From NCBI GenBank assembly GCA_028015205.1, contig CM051517.1:11642501-11706500 (forward strand): a stretch of 64,000 bases of DNA, written 5' to 3'. The notes under the pieces were generated by a model. It searched no databases, had not been told where the DNA came from, and saw nothing but the letters and a program-made list of their open reading frames with translations. Within the stretch, counting starts at the first letter, position 1; each line of letters starts with the position of its first letter. Position numbers and translations under genes: made by a program. This DNA is from Mytilisepta virgata (lineage: Eukaryota; Mollusca; Bivalvia; Mytilida; Mytilidae). This document shows, piece after piece, positions 1-11,048 of the stretch.

Positions 1-2
1 AA

Positions 3-32
3 AGCTCACCCTGGCTTTTAGCCAGGTGAGCT
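3..32. repeat. Hairpin end of an AGCTCACC-type repeat
   Basis: The two arms AGCTCACC(C)TGGC and GCCAGGTGAGCT pair perfectly apart from one bulged C, with a 5-nt loop. The same hairpin opens the longer repeat at 24953, so this is probably the terminal piece of another copy cut by the window edge or present alone. Confidence 0.6.
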
Positions 33-1187
33 AATAAAAAGGCAGAACCAGGATTTTGGCAAAATAAAAGACACGATCATTTTACCGGGTAGGTGTGAAG
101 AAAAATGCAGGACCTGTGTCAATCAGGAAATTTTTGGGTTTACATGAAAATATAAATTTAGACGACGAAAAAAAAATCCAGGACCATAAATTCGACGAAA
201 AAAATTGACAGGATCAAAAATTTTATAAAAATCAAATGGTTGCTCCCTTACATAAACATAAAACAGGGCAGATAATCCTAATTTACCTGTAAAAGCTACA
301 TGAAAAATAATTGTTATCTCAGTTTTAAAGACTTACACTTTATGTAAACTGAATCAAATTTTAAAATAAATTATTGAAATAATTTTCCTCCATTGTTATG
401 AGTTTTTTAGAGATGAAAATTAGTTTAAAATCAGGAAATAAGTTTTAAAAATTGACATATTTACTTGTACTATTTTGAATTAGTTCACTGAAAACAAAAC
501 ATCTTTTTGATCAACATGCAATACATTTTTTCTTAACCTAAGCATGTTGAGATCAAGAAATAAAAAACATAAAACTGACAGTAATAATGATAATAATTTA
601 TTAAAAAATATTAAATTAGTTGTAAGAAGACTTTTTTCACAAAGGTTTTGTGATTAATTTCTGTTGTTTGTAATTTTGTGACAATATTATTTGAAAATAT
701 TTAATTGAATTAGAACAGTCATTTTACAAATGTATTTTAAGTACTACCTGATTACCCGAAGATCAAAAGAAAAATTTATGTTTTGATAAACCAGATGTGT
801 TATTAAAGATTTCATTGTTGACAGGGTTTCTAATTCAATATACCTGACACTTTGTACATACACCATTCAATAGTAAACAACCTTATAAACACAAAAAACC
901 TTTTTTATTGAATAAGTTTGTACATGTGTACAGTATGTGTATTGTAGAAACATATATATAAATTATATGACAGACTTAAAGTTAAAATGTTGTGTTATTA
1001 AAAAAAAAATTTAAACTGTTATACTGAACCAGTTAGTCAGTTATCTGATTTGTTTTATAAATATTAACTGACTCACAGCATATACCAATAGACTTGAATA
1101 TTTGCAATTTTTATTTTTTCATTATATAATAAAGAATACATTCTTATTGGTTTAGTTAATATCAAGTGATTTCATTTTACTTACCAG
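33..1187. other. AT-rich intron sequence of PARP16, no gene seen
   Basis: This lies upstream of the first visible PARP16 exon and is presumably intron. I looked for the N-terminal PARP16 exon and did not recognise it. The stretch is A/T-rich with no long reading frame and no clear repeat beyond simple A and T runs. Confidence 0.5.
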
Positions 1188-1316
1188 GAGAGATGTGTTG
1201 ATCAAGTGTCCAGCCTTGAAGAATTAACTACCAAAGATGATATATCAGAAGAAATTCTGGACCTTGTAACTTGGGTATTAGACAAACCGTTTAAAATAAA
1301 GACAAGAAATATTTCA
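1188..1316 (+). CDS. PARP16: PARP16 exon (N-terminal helical region)
   Basis: The acceptor TTACCAG precedes 1188 and the donor GTAAGT follows 1316. The 43 in-frame codons include [17 protein letters not shown], which aligns with the helical segment before the catalytic domain (WDLVSWIL region in human). The acceptor could shift by a few bases because CAGGAGAG offers more than one AG. Confidence 0.75.
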
Positions 1317-4300
1317 GTAAGTCAAGAAGACATTTGTTTAATCATGTAATTTATAATTTGGCGAAAAACACTGATAATTGCACAAGCTATTTCTGAATTC
1401 ACAGAATTTTGAATCATTTTGTTTTGTCCTAAAGAACCAAAAGTTATATTGATCTTTTGTGTGAAATTATTGAGAAGTTGTAGAATCAGAATCAGAATTT
1501 TATTGGTATAAAATCCATACAACTGGACTGTCAACAATACAACCAATAAACAATTACAAACATAAACAGTATTAAGTTTATACATGTTATATACACAATA
1601 AAAAAAAGTGTTATGCTGCATGCTTCCAGAGTTTAATTATTCTATCATACACATGTATAAATCTTCAAACATAGGAGAACCTCCACAAAAGTATCTTGAT
1701 CATTACTGAAGAGGTGTTGCATGAGAGGTTGTATGCTGCCAGTATAAATATTAACAACATGACTGAACTATCTATTTTATTGTATTAGAGGTGACCGGTT
1801 GATATAATTAATGTATTTATCTGAGTAAATCATGTCTCAGGATGAAATAGAATAATAATAAACATTTTCAGTAACATACTCTGCTAGTAGTCCTTTGTTA
1901 ATTTATATTGATCATTGTCATTTTGCTTAGTTTCTTCTGTTACCTTTTTTAACATCGGACTCTGACATCTGTGTGGGATTTTCTGGCTACGTTGAAGTTT
2001 GATTGAGCTGTTTTCCGTTCTTTGGTCGAGTTTTTGTCTCTTTGACACATTCCCCGTTTCCATTCTCTATTCTACTTTTGGTAGAAAGAGATTTAAAAAA
2101 ATTTTCAAAATATTTTTATAGGATATCTAGGGAGCTCTTCTTGTTTTAACTTTAAATCTTTAGGGTGTTCCCTGAAATAATTCTTAGTAAATGGGCCTCT
2201 TTTATGAATACAGTATTTCCTTTTATTATCATATTGCAGTTTGAAGATATTAAGAAAATGACAAAAGACAGTGGAAATTGCACCAAACCTGATTATATAT
2301 TTGAAGTTGTACATAGTGATCTATCCAATTCTAATTTTGAAACTAAAAGAAGTGGAAGAGACCTCTTATATGCATATCATGGAAGCCGCTTTGAAAATTT
2401 TTATTCAATTCTTCACAATGGGTTAATATCACACATGAATAAGGTAAGGTTAAAGTTAGAAATAAGTTGTTCAAAGACCCAAGTATAAAAAGTGTTGGAG
2501 ATGGAATATTACAATAAATTGTATAAGAAATACTGGAAAAATATTACTGAAGCAATAAATCAGTGGGCAAATTCTAAAATACCAAAATTCAAGGAAAAGG
2601 CAAATTCCAGAGAAAACACAGCAAAAACCATACAACAAATACACAACCAAAGGAGTAAAAACACCAAATAAAAGTGGAATAAGACAGCACAAAAACTAAA
2701 ACATTTGCAATGCGACCAACAAAATAAAAAACAGGAGCAGTGATATATATTGATGCAATGTTTTTGATTAATAAAAAAAATATGTTAGGATTGTTATTCA
2801 TGTACATGAATCAAATTAATTTCATGTCAGTTGTGTCGTGAATCAAATTAATTTCATGTCATTTGTGTAAGAATCACAATAATAAACTACATTTAGTATT
2901 GAATGTTTCGGACATCCAAACAGATGTTCACCAAATGCCCCCAGCATCTTGAAATGGTGGCCATTTTGAAAATTCAAAAATGTTTTACACATCTACAGAC
3001 TATAAGTCTGTCAAGTTTCATACAAATCGACCGATCCTTTTCGTAGGAGATGATGTGACCGAGTTGGTCGAACGAAAGAATAATAATAAGAAGAAACTGA
3101 GTAAAATCAATATGTTCCCTTCAAACTACTTTTATGGAACATAATTTCTGGATTACCGGTACCAGTAGTTGATTGATTGATTGATTGTTGCTTAACGTCC
3201 AGTGGAAAATATTTCTAACTTCTTCAGGACAAGAACCAGTTCAATTTATCAAACAATGCAAGTAGGGGTGGGGTGGGACACAAATGGGAACCAATTTTAA
3301 CTGCCACTGTAAAAGGAGAATGGTTAGGTAGGGTCGGATAATTTATCCTTCTGTAGCGACCATCAGCCTACTCTTTTGCGAAAACTACAAAAGGGGTCTT
3401 TAGCATGCAGGGAATGTGGCATCCTCCAAACACGTTACCCACTATGATGTGCAGTCAGGCTTTCCGTATTGTGACCTGAAAACCCACCAACAAGAGGCTC
3501 TCCCCTATCCGCCACTTGGGGACGAGCTAGGCAGCTCTGTGGGTTGAGCTCCTGTGATCCATCATAGGTGCCTAACCAGTATGTTATATGAAATATTAGT
3601 TTACTAATAATTCAGGTTTTAAATATCAAAATGTATTTATAGAACAAATCAGAAAGAAAGTTCTTTTGAAAGAATAGTAAATAAATTAAATTTAATTGAA
3701 GTCCGTTGTATTGACACCATCCTCAATATTTCAAAGGGGCATAACTGAAAGTGGGACATGCATGTACATTTTTGTTTGTTGAATGTAAAATTATGTTTTT
3801 ACAGGTATCTGTTTTTGGCGAAGGAACCTACCTATCTAGTGAATTATCAGTGTCACTCCACTATAGTCCTATGGGTATGGGATGGGAACACAGCATGATG
3901 GGTAAAAAAGTTAGTTGTGTGGCTTTGTGTGAGATGATCAATGATCCGGCTGTCAAATGTCAAACAAAAACCGGTAACATTATATAATTATTACAAATAT
4001 AGGAGGTTGATTGAGTGGGTTGTTATCCCAGTCATTTATTTTCAACTGAGGCAAAGCCGAGTACAATGAATTTTTTAGGGTTAACAAAATGTCAATCACG
4101 CTTTCAAATACATGTTATTTAAATTATAATGAATGGTTTATTGTTTAATTACAAATTATACATGTATTAGACAGAGAGAGAGTAACAGTCTGCTTTAACA
4201 CATGGCTCAACAGGTAACGATTTTTTGTATGTCCCCCTCATGGGCCAAGCTAACTTAATACAGGCTTACCTGGTTTATATGGTACCCTCCACCCACGATG

Positions 4301-7300
4301 GTGTGATATGAAAACTTACTACACACTGAGCCATGTGATAGAGTAAAATGTCTCCTCGTCTAAACCAATGAAAAGACAGGAATTTTACATAAAGAATAAT
4401 AGTATGTCAGTATATAGTTTCTCCTTATTTTCTAAGTGGTTAAACTTCTACATTTATGTATTGTTTTCAAAGAATAAAATTTTAAAACTATCAAGAAGAT
4501 AGAAATAGACAAACCTAGAAGAAAACAAGTCTAAAAGTCCTTCTATGCAGCAGCCATTTGTTTGATTTTAAAAACAACATCTCTTACAATGTGACCTAAG
4601 AATCTATTTTTAATCAATCTAAGCTTCAAAATTAAAATGTGGCATTTGTTTGTTGTGTTCCTTCACATGACTTTTTTTCCTTTGGATTTTGATTTTGCTT
4701 ACTTTTCATACTGTTTTGTTGCTTCGGCATTCTTTTGCTGATATTCATTCTCAATCATTTCCCTGGTGATAACTTTATCTTTATAAATGGAATAATAGGT
4801 TAGCCTCAGATAGTTCTGAACAAATATTATGATGAGTTACTGCAGCTATATCATATGTCTGTAGAATTACAAAACTTTAACCCTCTTTAATCTCTGTGAC
4901 TGATAATTGTAATCTTCTCTATTCAGTATGTATGAATAAACATGACATGATTTCTGGCAGAGGATGTGCTGAAATAATAACTTTTGAATACTCATTCAAA
5001 ACAGTAAGTCTTTGCATAAAATTTTAGATAACAATCAGAACCGATCAAGAGCAACAGGAAGTATGGCAGGAGATGTCCCAGATAAATATTATGTAGTACA
5101 GAATAACGAAGTTATACGCATCAAGTATTTACTGGTTTATGTACAGAAATCTCAAACATCAAGGTTTGTTTACTATCAATTAGGACATACAGTACATAGT
5201 AATGTATATTCCCTTTCCAATGCAGATATATTGGTTTTATCCTGTATGTCTTTGTCACAAAATATATGCTTAATCTGCTGTTTGACATATATAATTGAAC
5301 ACTGAAGTTCAGATCTTAACTGCCTATCTGGTCTTGTGGTAGCATGCTTGTCTCAAATGCAGAGGTTCAGGGGTTTGATCCCTGACCTTGTCAAACAAAA
5401 GACTCAAATTTTTATTTGCTGCTTCTTTTCCAAGCACACAGCATATTGGAGTAAAAGCATAACCTTGTTGACTCGGAATCAGAGTAATGTGTCCTGTAAA
5501 AATCCAGCACAGCGTGTCGGTTTCATATTCATATCACATCAACATGTCCTCGTCCTGATATGCATGTAATAATTGCCATTTGACAATAAACAATAATGAA
5601 TCCATCCATTCAGATCTTCCTAAAATCTCTGTATTGCTCAAATTTTTTTAATGTGATTCATTTTGATATAAACTTTGCAGCAGTTTACTTGACCTTGTTT
5701 TCATGGTTCATTGGCTTCTTAAATTGTTAAATCTGTGTCCAAGTTTCAATATAAAGTCAATTTCTCAGCAACTGTAACACACAGACCAACCATATGTGGT
5801 CTGTAGATAGATCTTAATGTGTACATGCCAGTCAGACACACATTTGTGGCACATTTTCATGATTGTCTATTTCTCAGCAACCACTATGTGAAACCTGATG
5901 ATGTACGCTGACCTCAATTTCATACTAGATGCCTGTGACAGGTCACGGGAGCTCAATCAATAGAGCTTCCTAGCGCGTCCCTAGGTGGCGGATAGGAGAG
6001 ACTCTCTGTTTGGCAGGTTGTCAGGTCATAATATGGAAAGCCTGACTGCAGACCATAGTGGGTAACATGTTTGGAGAATGCCACACTCCCTGTATGCTAA
6101 ACCCCTTCTATAGTTTTTCGAAAAAGAGTAGGCTGATGGTTGCTACAGAAGGCTAAATTATCCGACCGTACCCAACCATCCTACTTTTACAGTGGCAGTC
6201 AAAATTGGTTCCCCTTTGTGTCCCATCCCACCCCTTTTTGAATTGTTTGATGAATTGAACTGGTTCCTGTACTGAAGAGGTATGAAATATTTGCCACCGG
6301 ACGTTAAGCAACAATCAATCAATTTCTTGCTTGAGTGACTTGTATTACATTTTTATGCCCACGCTGCTGGGCAAAGGGGGCATTAATTGTTACCCTTGAT
6401 CATCCTATTTTGGTTTCTGCACTGTAACTTTAGTTTGCCTCATCCAACTTTTATGAAACTCTTACACAATACTAAGAACCACAACACACAGACAGAGTTC
6501 GAATTTGGGCAGTGAGTCACTTAGCATTCTAGAGTTATGCCCCTTTATAAGTTGGAAAATTGCAATATTTTCAAGTATTATAAGCCAGCTTGAGCGGGGG
6601 GATTCGTGTCCTCAGAAATATTCTTCTTTTTGTCATCACTTGGCGTCCCTTGTCGGTCTGTTAACCTTTTACATTTTAATCTTCTCCTCTGAAACCACTG
6701 GGCGAAACGGAATAAAATTGGGCAGGAAGCATCTATAGAAGGTCCTTTATAAAGTTTGCTCATTTCGTCCCGATTGGACAACAAACATGGCTACCATGGG
6801 CAATTGTTGTTTCTGATTGGCTGAGTTTTCAAAAATCTTTTTGTCTGAAACTGCTTGGCCAAATGGAACAAAACTTGACAGGAAGCATATATGGGAGGTC
6901 CTTTATAAAGTTTCCTTATTTTGTCCCAATCAGACTACAAATATGGCCACCATGGGCAATTGTTATTTCTGATTGGCTGATATAAAAAAATCTCCTCTGA
7001 AATCACCTTGCCAAATGGAACCCAACTTGACAGGAAACATCTATGGGAGATTCTTTACAAAGTTTCCTCATTTTGTTCCGATCAGGCAACAAACATGGCC
7101 ATCATTGGCAATTCTTGTATTTCATTGGTTGATTTAAGAAAAAAAATTCTCTGGAACTGCTTGGCCAAATAGAACGAAACTTGACAGGAAGCATATATGG
7201 GATTTCCTCATTTCGTCCCGATCGGACTACAAATATAGCCACCATGGGCAGTTCTTTTTTCTGATTGGCTGATATAAAACAATCTTCTCCTCTGAAGTCG

Positions 7301-9200
7301 CTGGGCCAAATGGAACGAAACTTGGAAGGAAGCATCTATGGAAGATTCTTTGCAAAGTTTCCTCATTTTGTCCCGATCGGGAAAAAAACATGGCAATCAT
7401 GGTTCTTGTTTCTCATTGGTTGATTAAAAACATTTTTTCTCTGGAACTGCTTGGCCAAAACTGTCAGCCAAAATTGACAGGAAGCGTCTATGGAACATCT
7501 TTTATGAAATTAATTTTTTTCATCCTGATTGGGCAACAAGCATGGATGCCATGGGCAATTCTTGTTTCTGATACTAAGAACAGTTCTTCTGTGAAACCAC
7601 TTGGCCAATTTATTTATGAAACTGCTAGGCCAAATAGAGCCAAACTTGACAGAAAGTGTCTATGGCTTATAACAAAAATCTACTGATCCTCAGAATTGCT
7701 TGAAACCAAACATGGCTAGAACATTCCTTATAAGGTGTCAATCCCTCATTCAAGATGGCCACCAGCAGAAGATTTAGGTCAACATAAGACCCTATTGGAA
7801 ATACATTCAAAAATCTTCTTGGCAACTTTAATATGTAGACCCATTATATTTGGTTCTTTTTGGGTACATGCCAGTCTGACATGAGTCACCCAACCTTGAC
7901 CTGATTTCATGCTTGAATGACTTGCATCATTTTTGAAAAATAAGTCCATTTATCAGCAAATGTTTGGTCTATAGATATTTTTTTAGGTTTCATAACAGTC
8001 TGGGACTTGTTGGCTGACTTTGGTAGGGGTGTAACAATACGCTTCCTTCAAGATACGATACATATTGTAAATTTCCTTCACAATACTATAACTCTTGATA
8101 TGATATAATACAGTGTATGTATTACAATGTATGTTGTTATCAGGACAAATACCCCATAAATGTATTTACATATATGAAAGTGTTTTCATACTTGAGATCA
8201 AAATTTAGCAGGTGTATCCTTAAGTTTAACGTTAGGGCCATAAATGTATTTACATATATGAAAGTTAGTGTTTTCATACTTGAGATCAAAATTTAGCAGG
8301 TGTATCCTTAAGTTTAACGTTAGGGCCATGACGGAGTCCCTGGCCATGCCATTATTGTCATTATTGATTTTTTTTGCACCTCCTTTGTGGAGAGCTATGT
8401 AACTTTCACTTTCAATGAGAAGGCTTACACTCCTAGACTTTGGACACAATTTTAGGCTTTGGTGACTGGCATCAGATGTTTCAGACAAATGTTGCATGAC
8501 CATTAATAATTTTTACTTTGGGTTACAATGTCAGGTACATTTGTATTTATATATAGTTTGTCCACTCTTGTCTTAAAACAGAGTTTAACTACTTATATAA
8601 GCCACCAATATGTATATAATATGTATATGTAGCCTTTGTTAGTCTTGTGTGTTTTTTTAATTTTGGTTTCGGAGTTTAGTGTGCCGTCCATTTTGCTGAA
8701 CTACAGTAGTATGCATTATTGTTTAGTGGCTAGCTGAATCCGCCTCCAGATGCAGGATTTTCTCGCTGCGTTGAAGGCCCATTGGTAGCTTTGAGCGGTT
8801 TTCTGCTCTTTGGTTGCGTTGTTGTCTCTTTGACACATTCCCTGTTTCCATTCTCTATTCTATATTATTGTGCTGGTAAAATGTTTGCTGTATACATCTT
8901 GAATTAGGACAAAGTGTCATAAAGGGTTTAAGATCAACATGCTCACATGTCCTTTTGAAAATAATGGGCTTTATTAAGTATTTTTGGATTTTATTTTGTA
9001 AGGTATAATATATTTTATATAATGTTTAATTGTTATAACTTTCTCATTTTCATTTCAGATCATTAACAAGTTGTTGGACATCCTGGTTACACAGACACAA
9101 GTTTGCAGCTATGATGATTTTGTATATATTAATTCTTGCAATTGTAGGACTATCTAATTCTAGAACATTTAAATTCTATCTGAGAAAGTACTTTAGATAA
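1188..9200 (+). CDS. PARP16: PARP16, ER tail-anchored mono-ADP-ribosyltransferase (5' incomplete)
   Basis: Join 1188-1316, 2240-2443, 3805-3973, 5028-5163, 9059-9200: 780 nt, 259 residues plus stop. The human protein has about 322 residues, so roughly 60 N-terminal residues are coded before the window. Phases are continuous and all introns are GT-AG. The parts in order are an alpha-helical regulatory segment (exon 1188), the PARP catalytic fold (2240-5163) and a C-terminal membrane anchor. The catalytic triad of this family (H-Y-Y) is visible: H in [12 protein letters not shown] in FGEGTYLSS, and Y in IRIKYLLVY. The last exon ends in a hydrophobic helix ([16 protein letters not shown]) followed by a basic tail, as in the ER-anchored vertebrate protein. 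Known role of the family: mono-ADP-ribosylation linked to the unfolded-protein response. No truncation or disabling change is seen in the visible part. Confidence 0.9.
1955..2085 (+). repeat. Dispersed repeat, 3' part (family shared with 8640 and 16205)
   Basis: It shares the block GGATTTTCT..GCGTTGAAG, TTTTCTGCTCTTTGG, GTCTCTTTGACACATTCC and CCATTCTCTATTCTA with two other copies in the window, all in the same orientation. It is 5'-shortened relative to the copy at 8640. I recall this family as very common in Mytilus; it has no coding capacity here. Confidence 0.6.
2240..2443 (+). CDS. PARP16: PARP16 exon with catalytic histidine
   Basis: The acceptor ATATTGCAG and donor AAG|GTAAGG bound 68 codons in phase 0. 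The exon contains [12 protein letters not shown] and [16 protein letters not shown], the NAD-binding beta strand with the conserved H-G-S. The upstream open frame back to 2165 is intron read-through and was left out. Confidence 0.9.
2555..2725. repeat. Fragment of a dispersed mussel-type repeat
   Basis: A-rich text with AAGGAAAAGGCAAATTCC, ACAACAAATACACAACC and a run ending GCACAAAAACTAAAAC. It resembles the copy at 42760-43150 in the order of short blocks. It is diverged, and the boundaries are approximate. Confidence 0.4.
2905..3120. repeat. Dispersed repeat ending in AATAATAATAAGAAGAAAC
   Basis: This stretch reads like the 3' end of a non-coding mobile element: GGTGGCCATTTTGAAAATTC, then a GACCGAGTTGGTCGAACG block and an AATAATAAGAAG tail. 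The family is unknown to me and the boundaries are inferred from composition alone. Confidence 0.35.
3163..3575 (-). mobile_element. tRNA-derived SINE, family C, minus strand
   Basis: Read on the minus strand, it begins near 3575 with a tRNA-like D-arm region and a box-B-like GGTC stretch. It continues through a conserved body (GGGTAACGTGTTTGG, TCGGATAATT) and ends in ACGTTAAGCAACAATC followed by (AATC)n. A near-complete plus copy lies at 5937 and a 5'-shortened one at 28690. It is inserted in PARP16 intron 2443-3805. Confidence 0.75.
3805..3973 (+). CDS. PARP16: PARP16 exon with GEGTYLSS motif
   Basis: The acceptor TTTTTACAG and donor G|GTAACA bound this exon; it ends in phase 1. It encodes [17 protein letters not shown] and [17 protein letters not shown], matching the second catalytic tyrosine loop and the following beta strands. 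Confidence 0.9.
5028..5163 (+). CDS. PARP16: PARP16 exon, end of catalytic fold
   Basis: The acceptor ATTTTAG completes an Asp codon split after base one. The donor is AG|GTTTGT, in phase 2. The exon encodes [19 protein letters not shown] then [10 protein letters not shown], the last catalytic strand with the third conserved residue (Tyr). Confidence 0.9.
5322..5605 (+). mobile_element. tRNA-derived SINE, family A
   Basis: The head reads like a tRNA gene: box A GGTCTTGTGGTAGCATG, then box B GGTTCAGGGGTTTGATCCC about 30 nt on. The body contains TTTGCTGCTTCT and CAAGCACACAGCAT. The tail has TCCTCGTCCTGATATGCATG and GCCATTTGACAATAAACAATAATG. The copy at 27664 has the same order. The open frame across it is a chance frame within the SINE. 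Confidence 0.8.
5937..6325 (+). mobile_element. tRNA-derived SINE, family C, near full length
   Basis: It starts near GTGACAGGTCACGGGAGCTC; AGCTCAATCAATAGAGC resembles a tRNA D-arm. The body has GGTAACATGTTTGGAGAATG and CTTTTACAGTGGCAGTC, and it ends GACGTTAAGCAACAATCAATCAAT. It lies about 330 bp after the family A SINE in the same PARP16 intron. Confidence 0.75.
6354..7700 (+). repeat. Hairpin-headed element with an internal array of ~145-bp units
   Basis: It opens with ATGCCCACGCTGCTGGGC then GGGGGCAT, a short hairpin. From about 6640 a tandem array follows whose units repeat CTTGGCCAAATGG, AACTTGACAGGAAGCAT, CAAATATGGCCACCATGGGC and TTCTGATTGGCTGAT. I count about seven diverged units to 7680. 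Similar units recur at 54945-55790. No coding capacity; the several short open frames here are array artefacts. Confidence 0.65.
8154..8325. repeat. Tandem duplication, two copies of 84 and 88 bp
   Basis: The text from CCATAAATGTATTTACATAT to AAGTTTAACGTTAGGG occurs twice in direct succession (8154-8237 and 8238-8325). The second copy differs only by an extra TTAG. The near-identity implies a recent event in the last PARP16 intron. Confidence 0.85.
8640..8868 (+). repeat. Dispersed repeat, longest of three copies
   Basis: It runs from GGTTTCGGAGTTTAGTGTG through CTCGCTGCGTTGAAGGCCC and TTTGAGCGGTTTTCTGCTC to CATTCTCTATTCTA. The copies at 1955 and 16205 share the 3' half. No open frame. Confidence 0.6.
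9059..9200 (+). CDS. PARP16: PARP16 last exon, C-terminal membrane anchor
   Basis: The acceptor CATTTCAG completes an Arg codon. The 47 codons end in TAA at 9198-9200. The centre is a 16-20 residue hydrophobic helix flanked by basic residues, with a tail ending YLRKYFR. This fits the tail anchor of PARP16 and was too short to be listed as a separate reading frame. Confidence 0.9.
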
Positions 9201-9204
9201 TAAA
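9199..9204 (+). terminator. AATAAA overlapping the PARP16 stop codon
   Basis: The TAA stop is followed directly by TAAAA, giving AATAAA at 9199-9204. It might serve as a poly(A) signal with almost no 3' UTR, but other A/T-rich hexamers downstream could be used instead. Confidence 0.35.
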
Positions 9205-10185
9205 ATTACATACCTTGTGATATTAATCTTACATAAACTATGCAAATACATGCATGTCAGTATTTATTTGTTGGATACTAATTATGACAAATTAGGTCAG
9301 TCTGGGAGTCTTTTGCTTATAAATTCTCCTTAAGTGTTTCTTTTAAAAATGCTGGTCATTTTCCATTAATTTTCTTAATGATTTCGTTAAAATGAAAGTA
9401 AAAGTATTTCTCTATGTTTTGTTTCCAATGGTCATAATTCATTATGGTCTTTCCCACTGCTGAAATGCCTCAAATATTAAGAGAAAATTTTAAATATTTT
9501 TGTGCACAATTCATTTATTTTCGCTTAAAGTATTACATCACCACTTACAAATGTGACATTGCTGAATATGTGCAAGTTTTTTTTCCAAAAGTATGAACCA
9601 CATTGACTTTTGGGTTACACAAAATTGTTATTTGAAAGTACAGAATTGTAATAATCTTCAGAGTTTTACATCAAGAAATCAGTTGCCGAAGTATGTGGGA
9701 CACACAATAGTTCACAGACAACAAGCTACTTGAATTACTGAAAAATCTGAAATGAAAAATTGATTTCTGCATTAAACATTTAAAACTACTATGTCAGCCT
9801 AAAAAAATTTCATATTCTAATATGACATGCTGCTTTCGCTATAGAAACACAACCATGTTCTATATAGAACAATTATTATTGACACATACGTACAATGCGT
9901 TGTTGATGTGAAGCGTGAAGCACACATGAAATCACTAAACTGTTGTATTTTGTTGATAAAATAAAGTTTCACTGAATCTATCTAACATATATCGCTTTGC
10001 AAACATTTAGCAAAGCTTGAAAATCTCACAAAATGTAAGTCTGATTTTATTTTGTTTGTTTAAAGACATTTCATGTTTTTCTGTAAAAGTTTTTGCCTTG
10101 TTAAAATTGACATGGCTGCCTGTATATGACGCCTTATATGGTTTGCTTTGACTACAGAAATGATGCATATTGTCCTATTAGAATT
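9205..10185. other. Intergenic sequence after PARP16
   Basis: A/T-rich with no gene. A short block around 9540-9610 (AATGTGACATTGC..ATATGTGC, then CATGTTGACTTTT-like text) recurs in diverged form at about 35285-35350, so it is probably a minor dispersed repeat. Confidence 0.4.
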
Positions 10186-10328
10186 GAAATAATTCATTGG
10201 TTATTTTAACATCGTAAGGCCTTATATATGTTAATATTTTAATATAATAAAATAATGTAAAATATAAACAAATATAAGGCCTAACCATGTTAAAATAACC
10301 ATAGAGCATGGCACCAATGAATTATTTC
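10186..10328. repeat. Foldback (near-palindromic) element
   Basis: GAAATAATTCATTGG at the left pairs with CCAATGAATTATTTC at the right. Inside, GGTTATTTTAACAT pairs with ATGTTAAAATAACC, and AAGGCCTTATAT pairs with ATATAAGGCCT. The right arm carries 14 unpaired bases. The centre is a short A/T-rich loop. This looks like a small foldback MITE. Confidence 0.8.
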
Positions 10329-11048
10329 TTAAATGAACAGCTGAAGTAAAACAAATAAGACTTTAATTTTTCTTTAGTCTGAGGAAAAAACTCATCAGTC
10401 CAAAGACTCAGCAATTTGGTATTTTATAATAAAATCATGTAATGATAGAAAATTTGTGACCATATTATGTTGACATATTTTTCTCTATTTACACTTGTTT
10501 TGATATAATGATAATTATTTGTTATGAATTTTAATGTTATCTTATTTTGAAGTCTATTTTATGATATCGGAATGTAATTACTTTGTAGAAACATATGAAA
10601 TTATTCTTTTTGTTACTTTTCAAAAATATTTTTATCAACAGAATTTACATTTAACCAAATAAGCATTCTTTTAATTTACACATATTAAATTTAGACCAAT
10701 TTTAATTGGAAGTCCAGTTATTAATGTTTAATTCTACAAATATATGATGAAAGTTTGACCAGCCCTCATGAATATTTTGTGTTTAATTTTTGCTGGTTTT
10801 ACTTTAGAAATAAATATAAATCAATTCTATGTTGACTTTTGTTTTCTGAGATATGATGTTTATCATGGGTAAAGTGAGACACAGGACTAGATTAAAAAAA
10901 TACAGCCCATATGAACCAACAGAAAAACTGGCATAACTTGAGTTCTGAATAAAGATTATACTGAAATATTTTGACAGCAAAGACTTACTCTTTCACATTT
11001 CAAAATTATATAAATATCACTTAATTCATATGTAAACATCAAATTTTT
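10329..11048. other. Intergenic A/T-rich sequence, nothing recognised
   Basis: No reading frame, tandem repeat or recognisable element was seen between the foldback and the element that starts at 11049. Confidence 0.4.

Noticed and set aside
4197..4337. Short inverted repeat ACACATGGCTCA / TGAGCCATGTG
   Set aside because: Only 11 bp pair across 120 bp, with no target duplication; too weak to call an element.
5322..5400. Possible tRNA gene
   Set aside because: Box A and box B are present but the acceptor stem does not pair and the sequence continues into a SINE body with a second copy at 27664.
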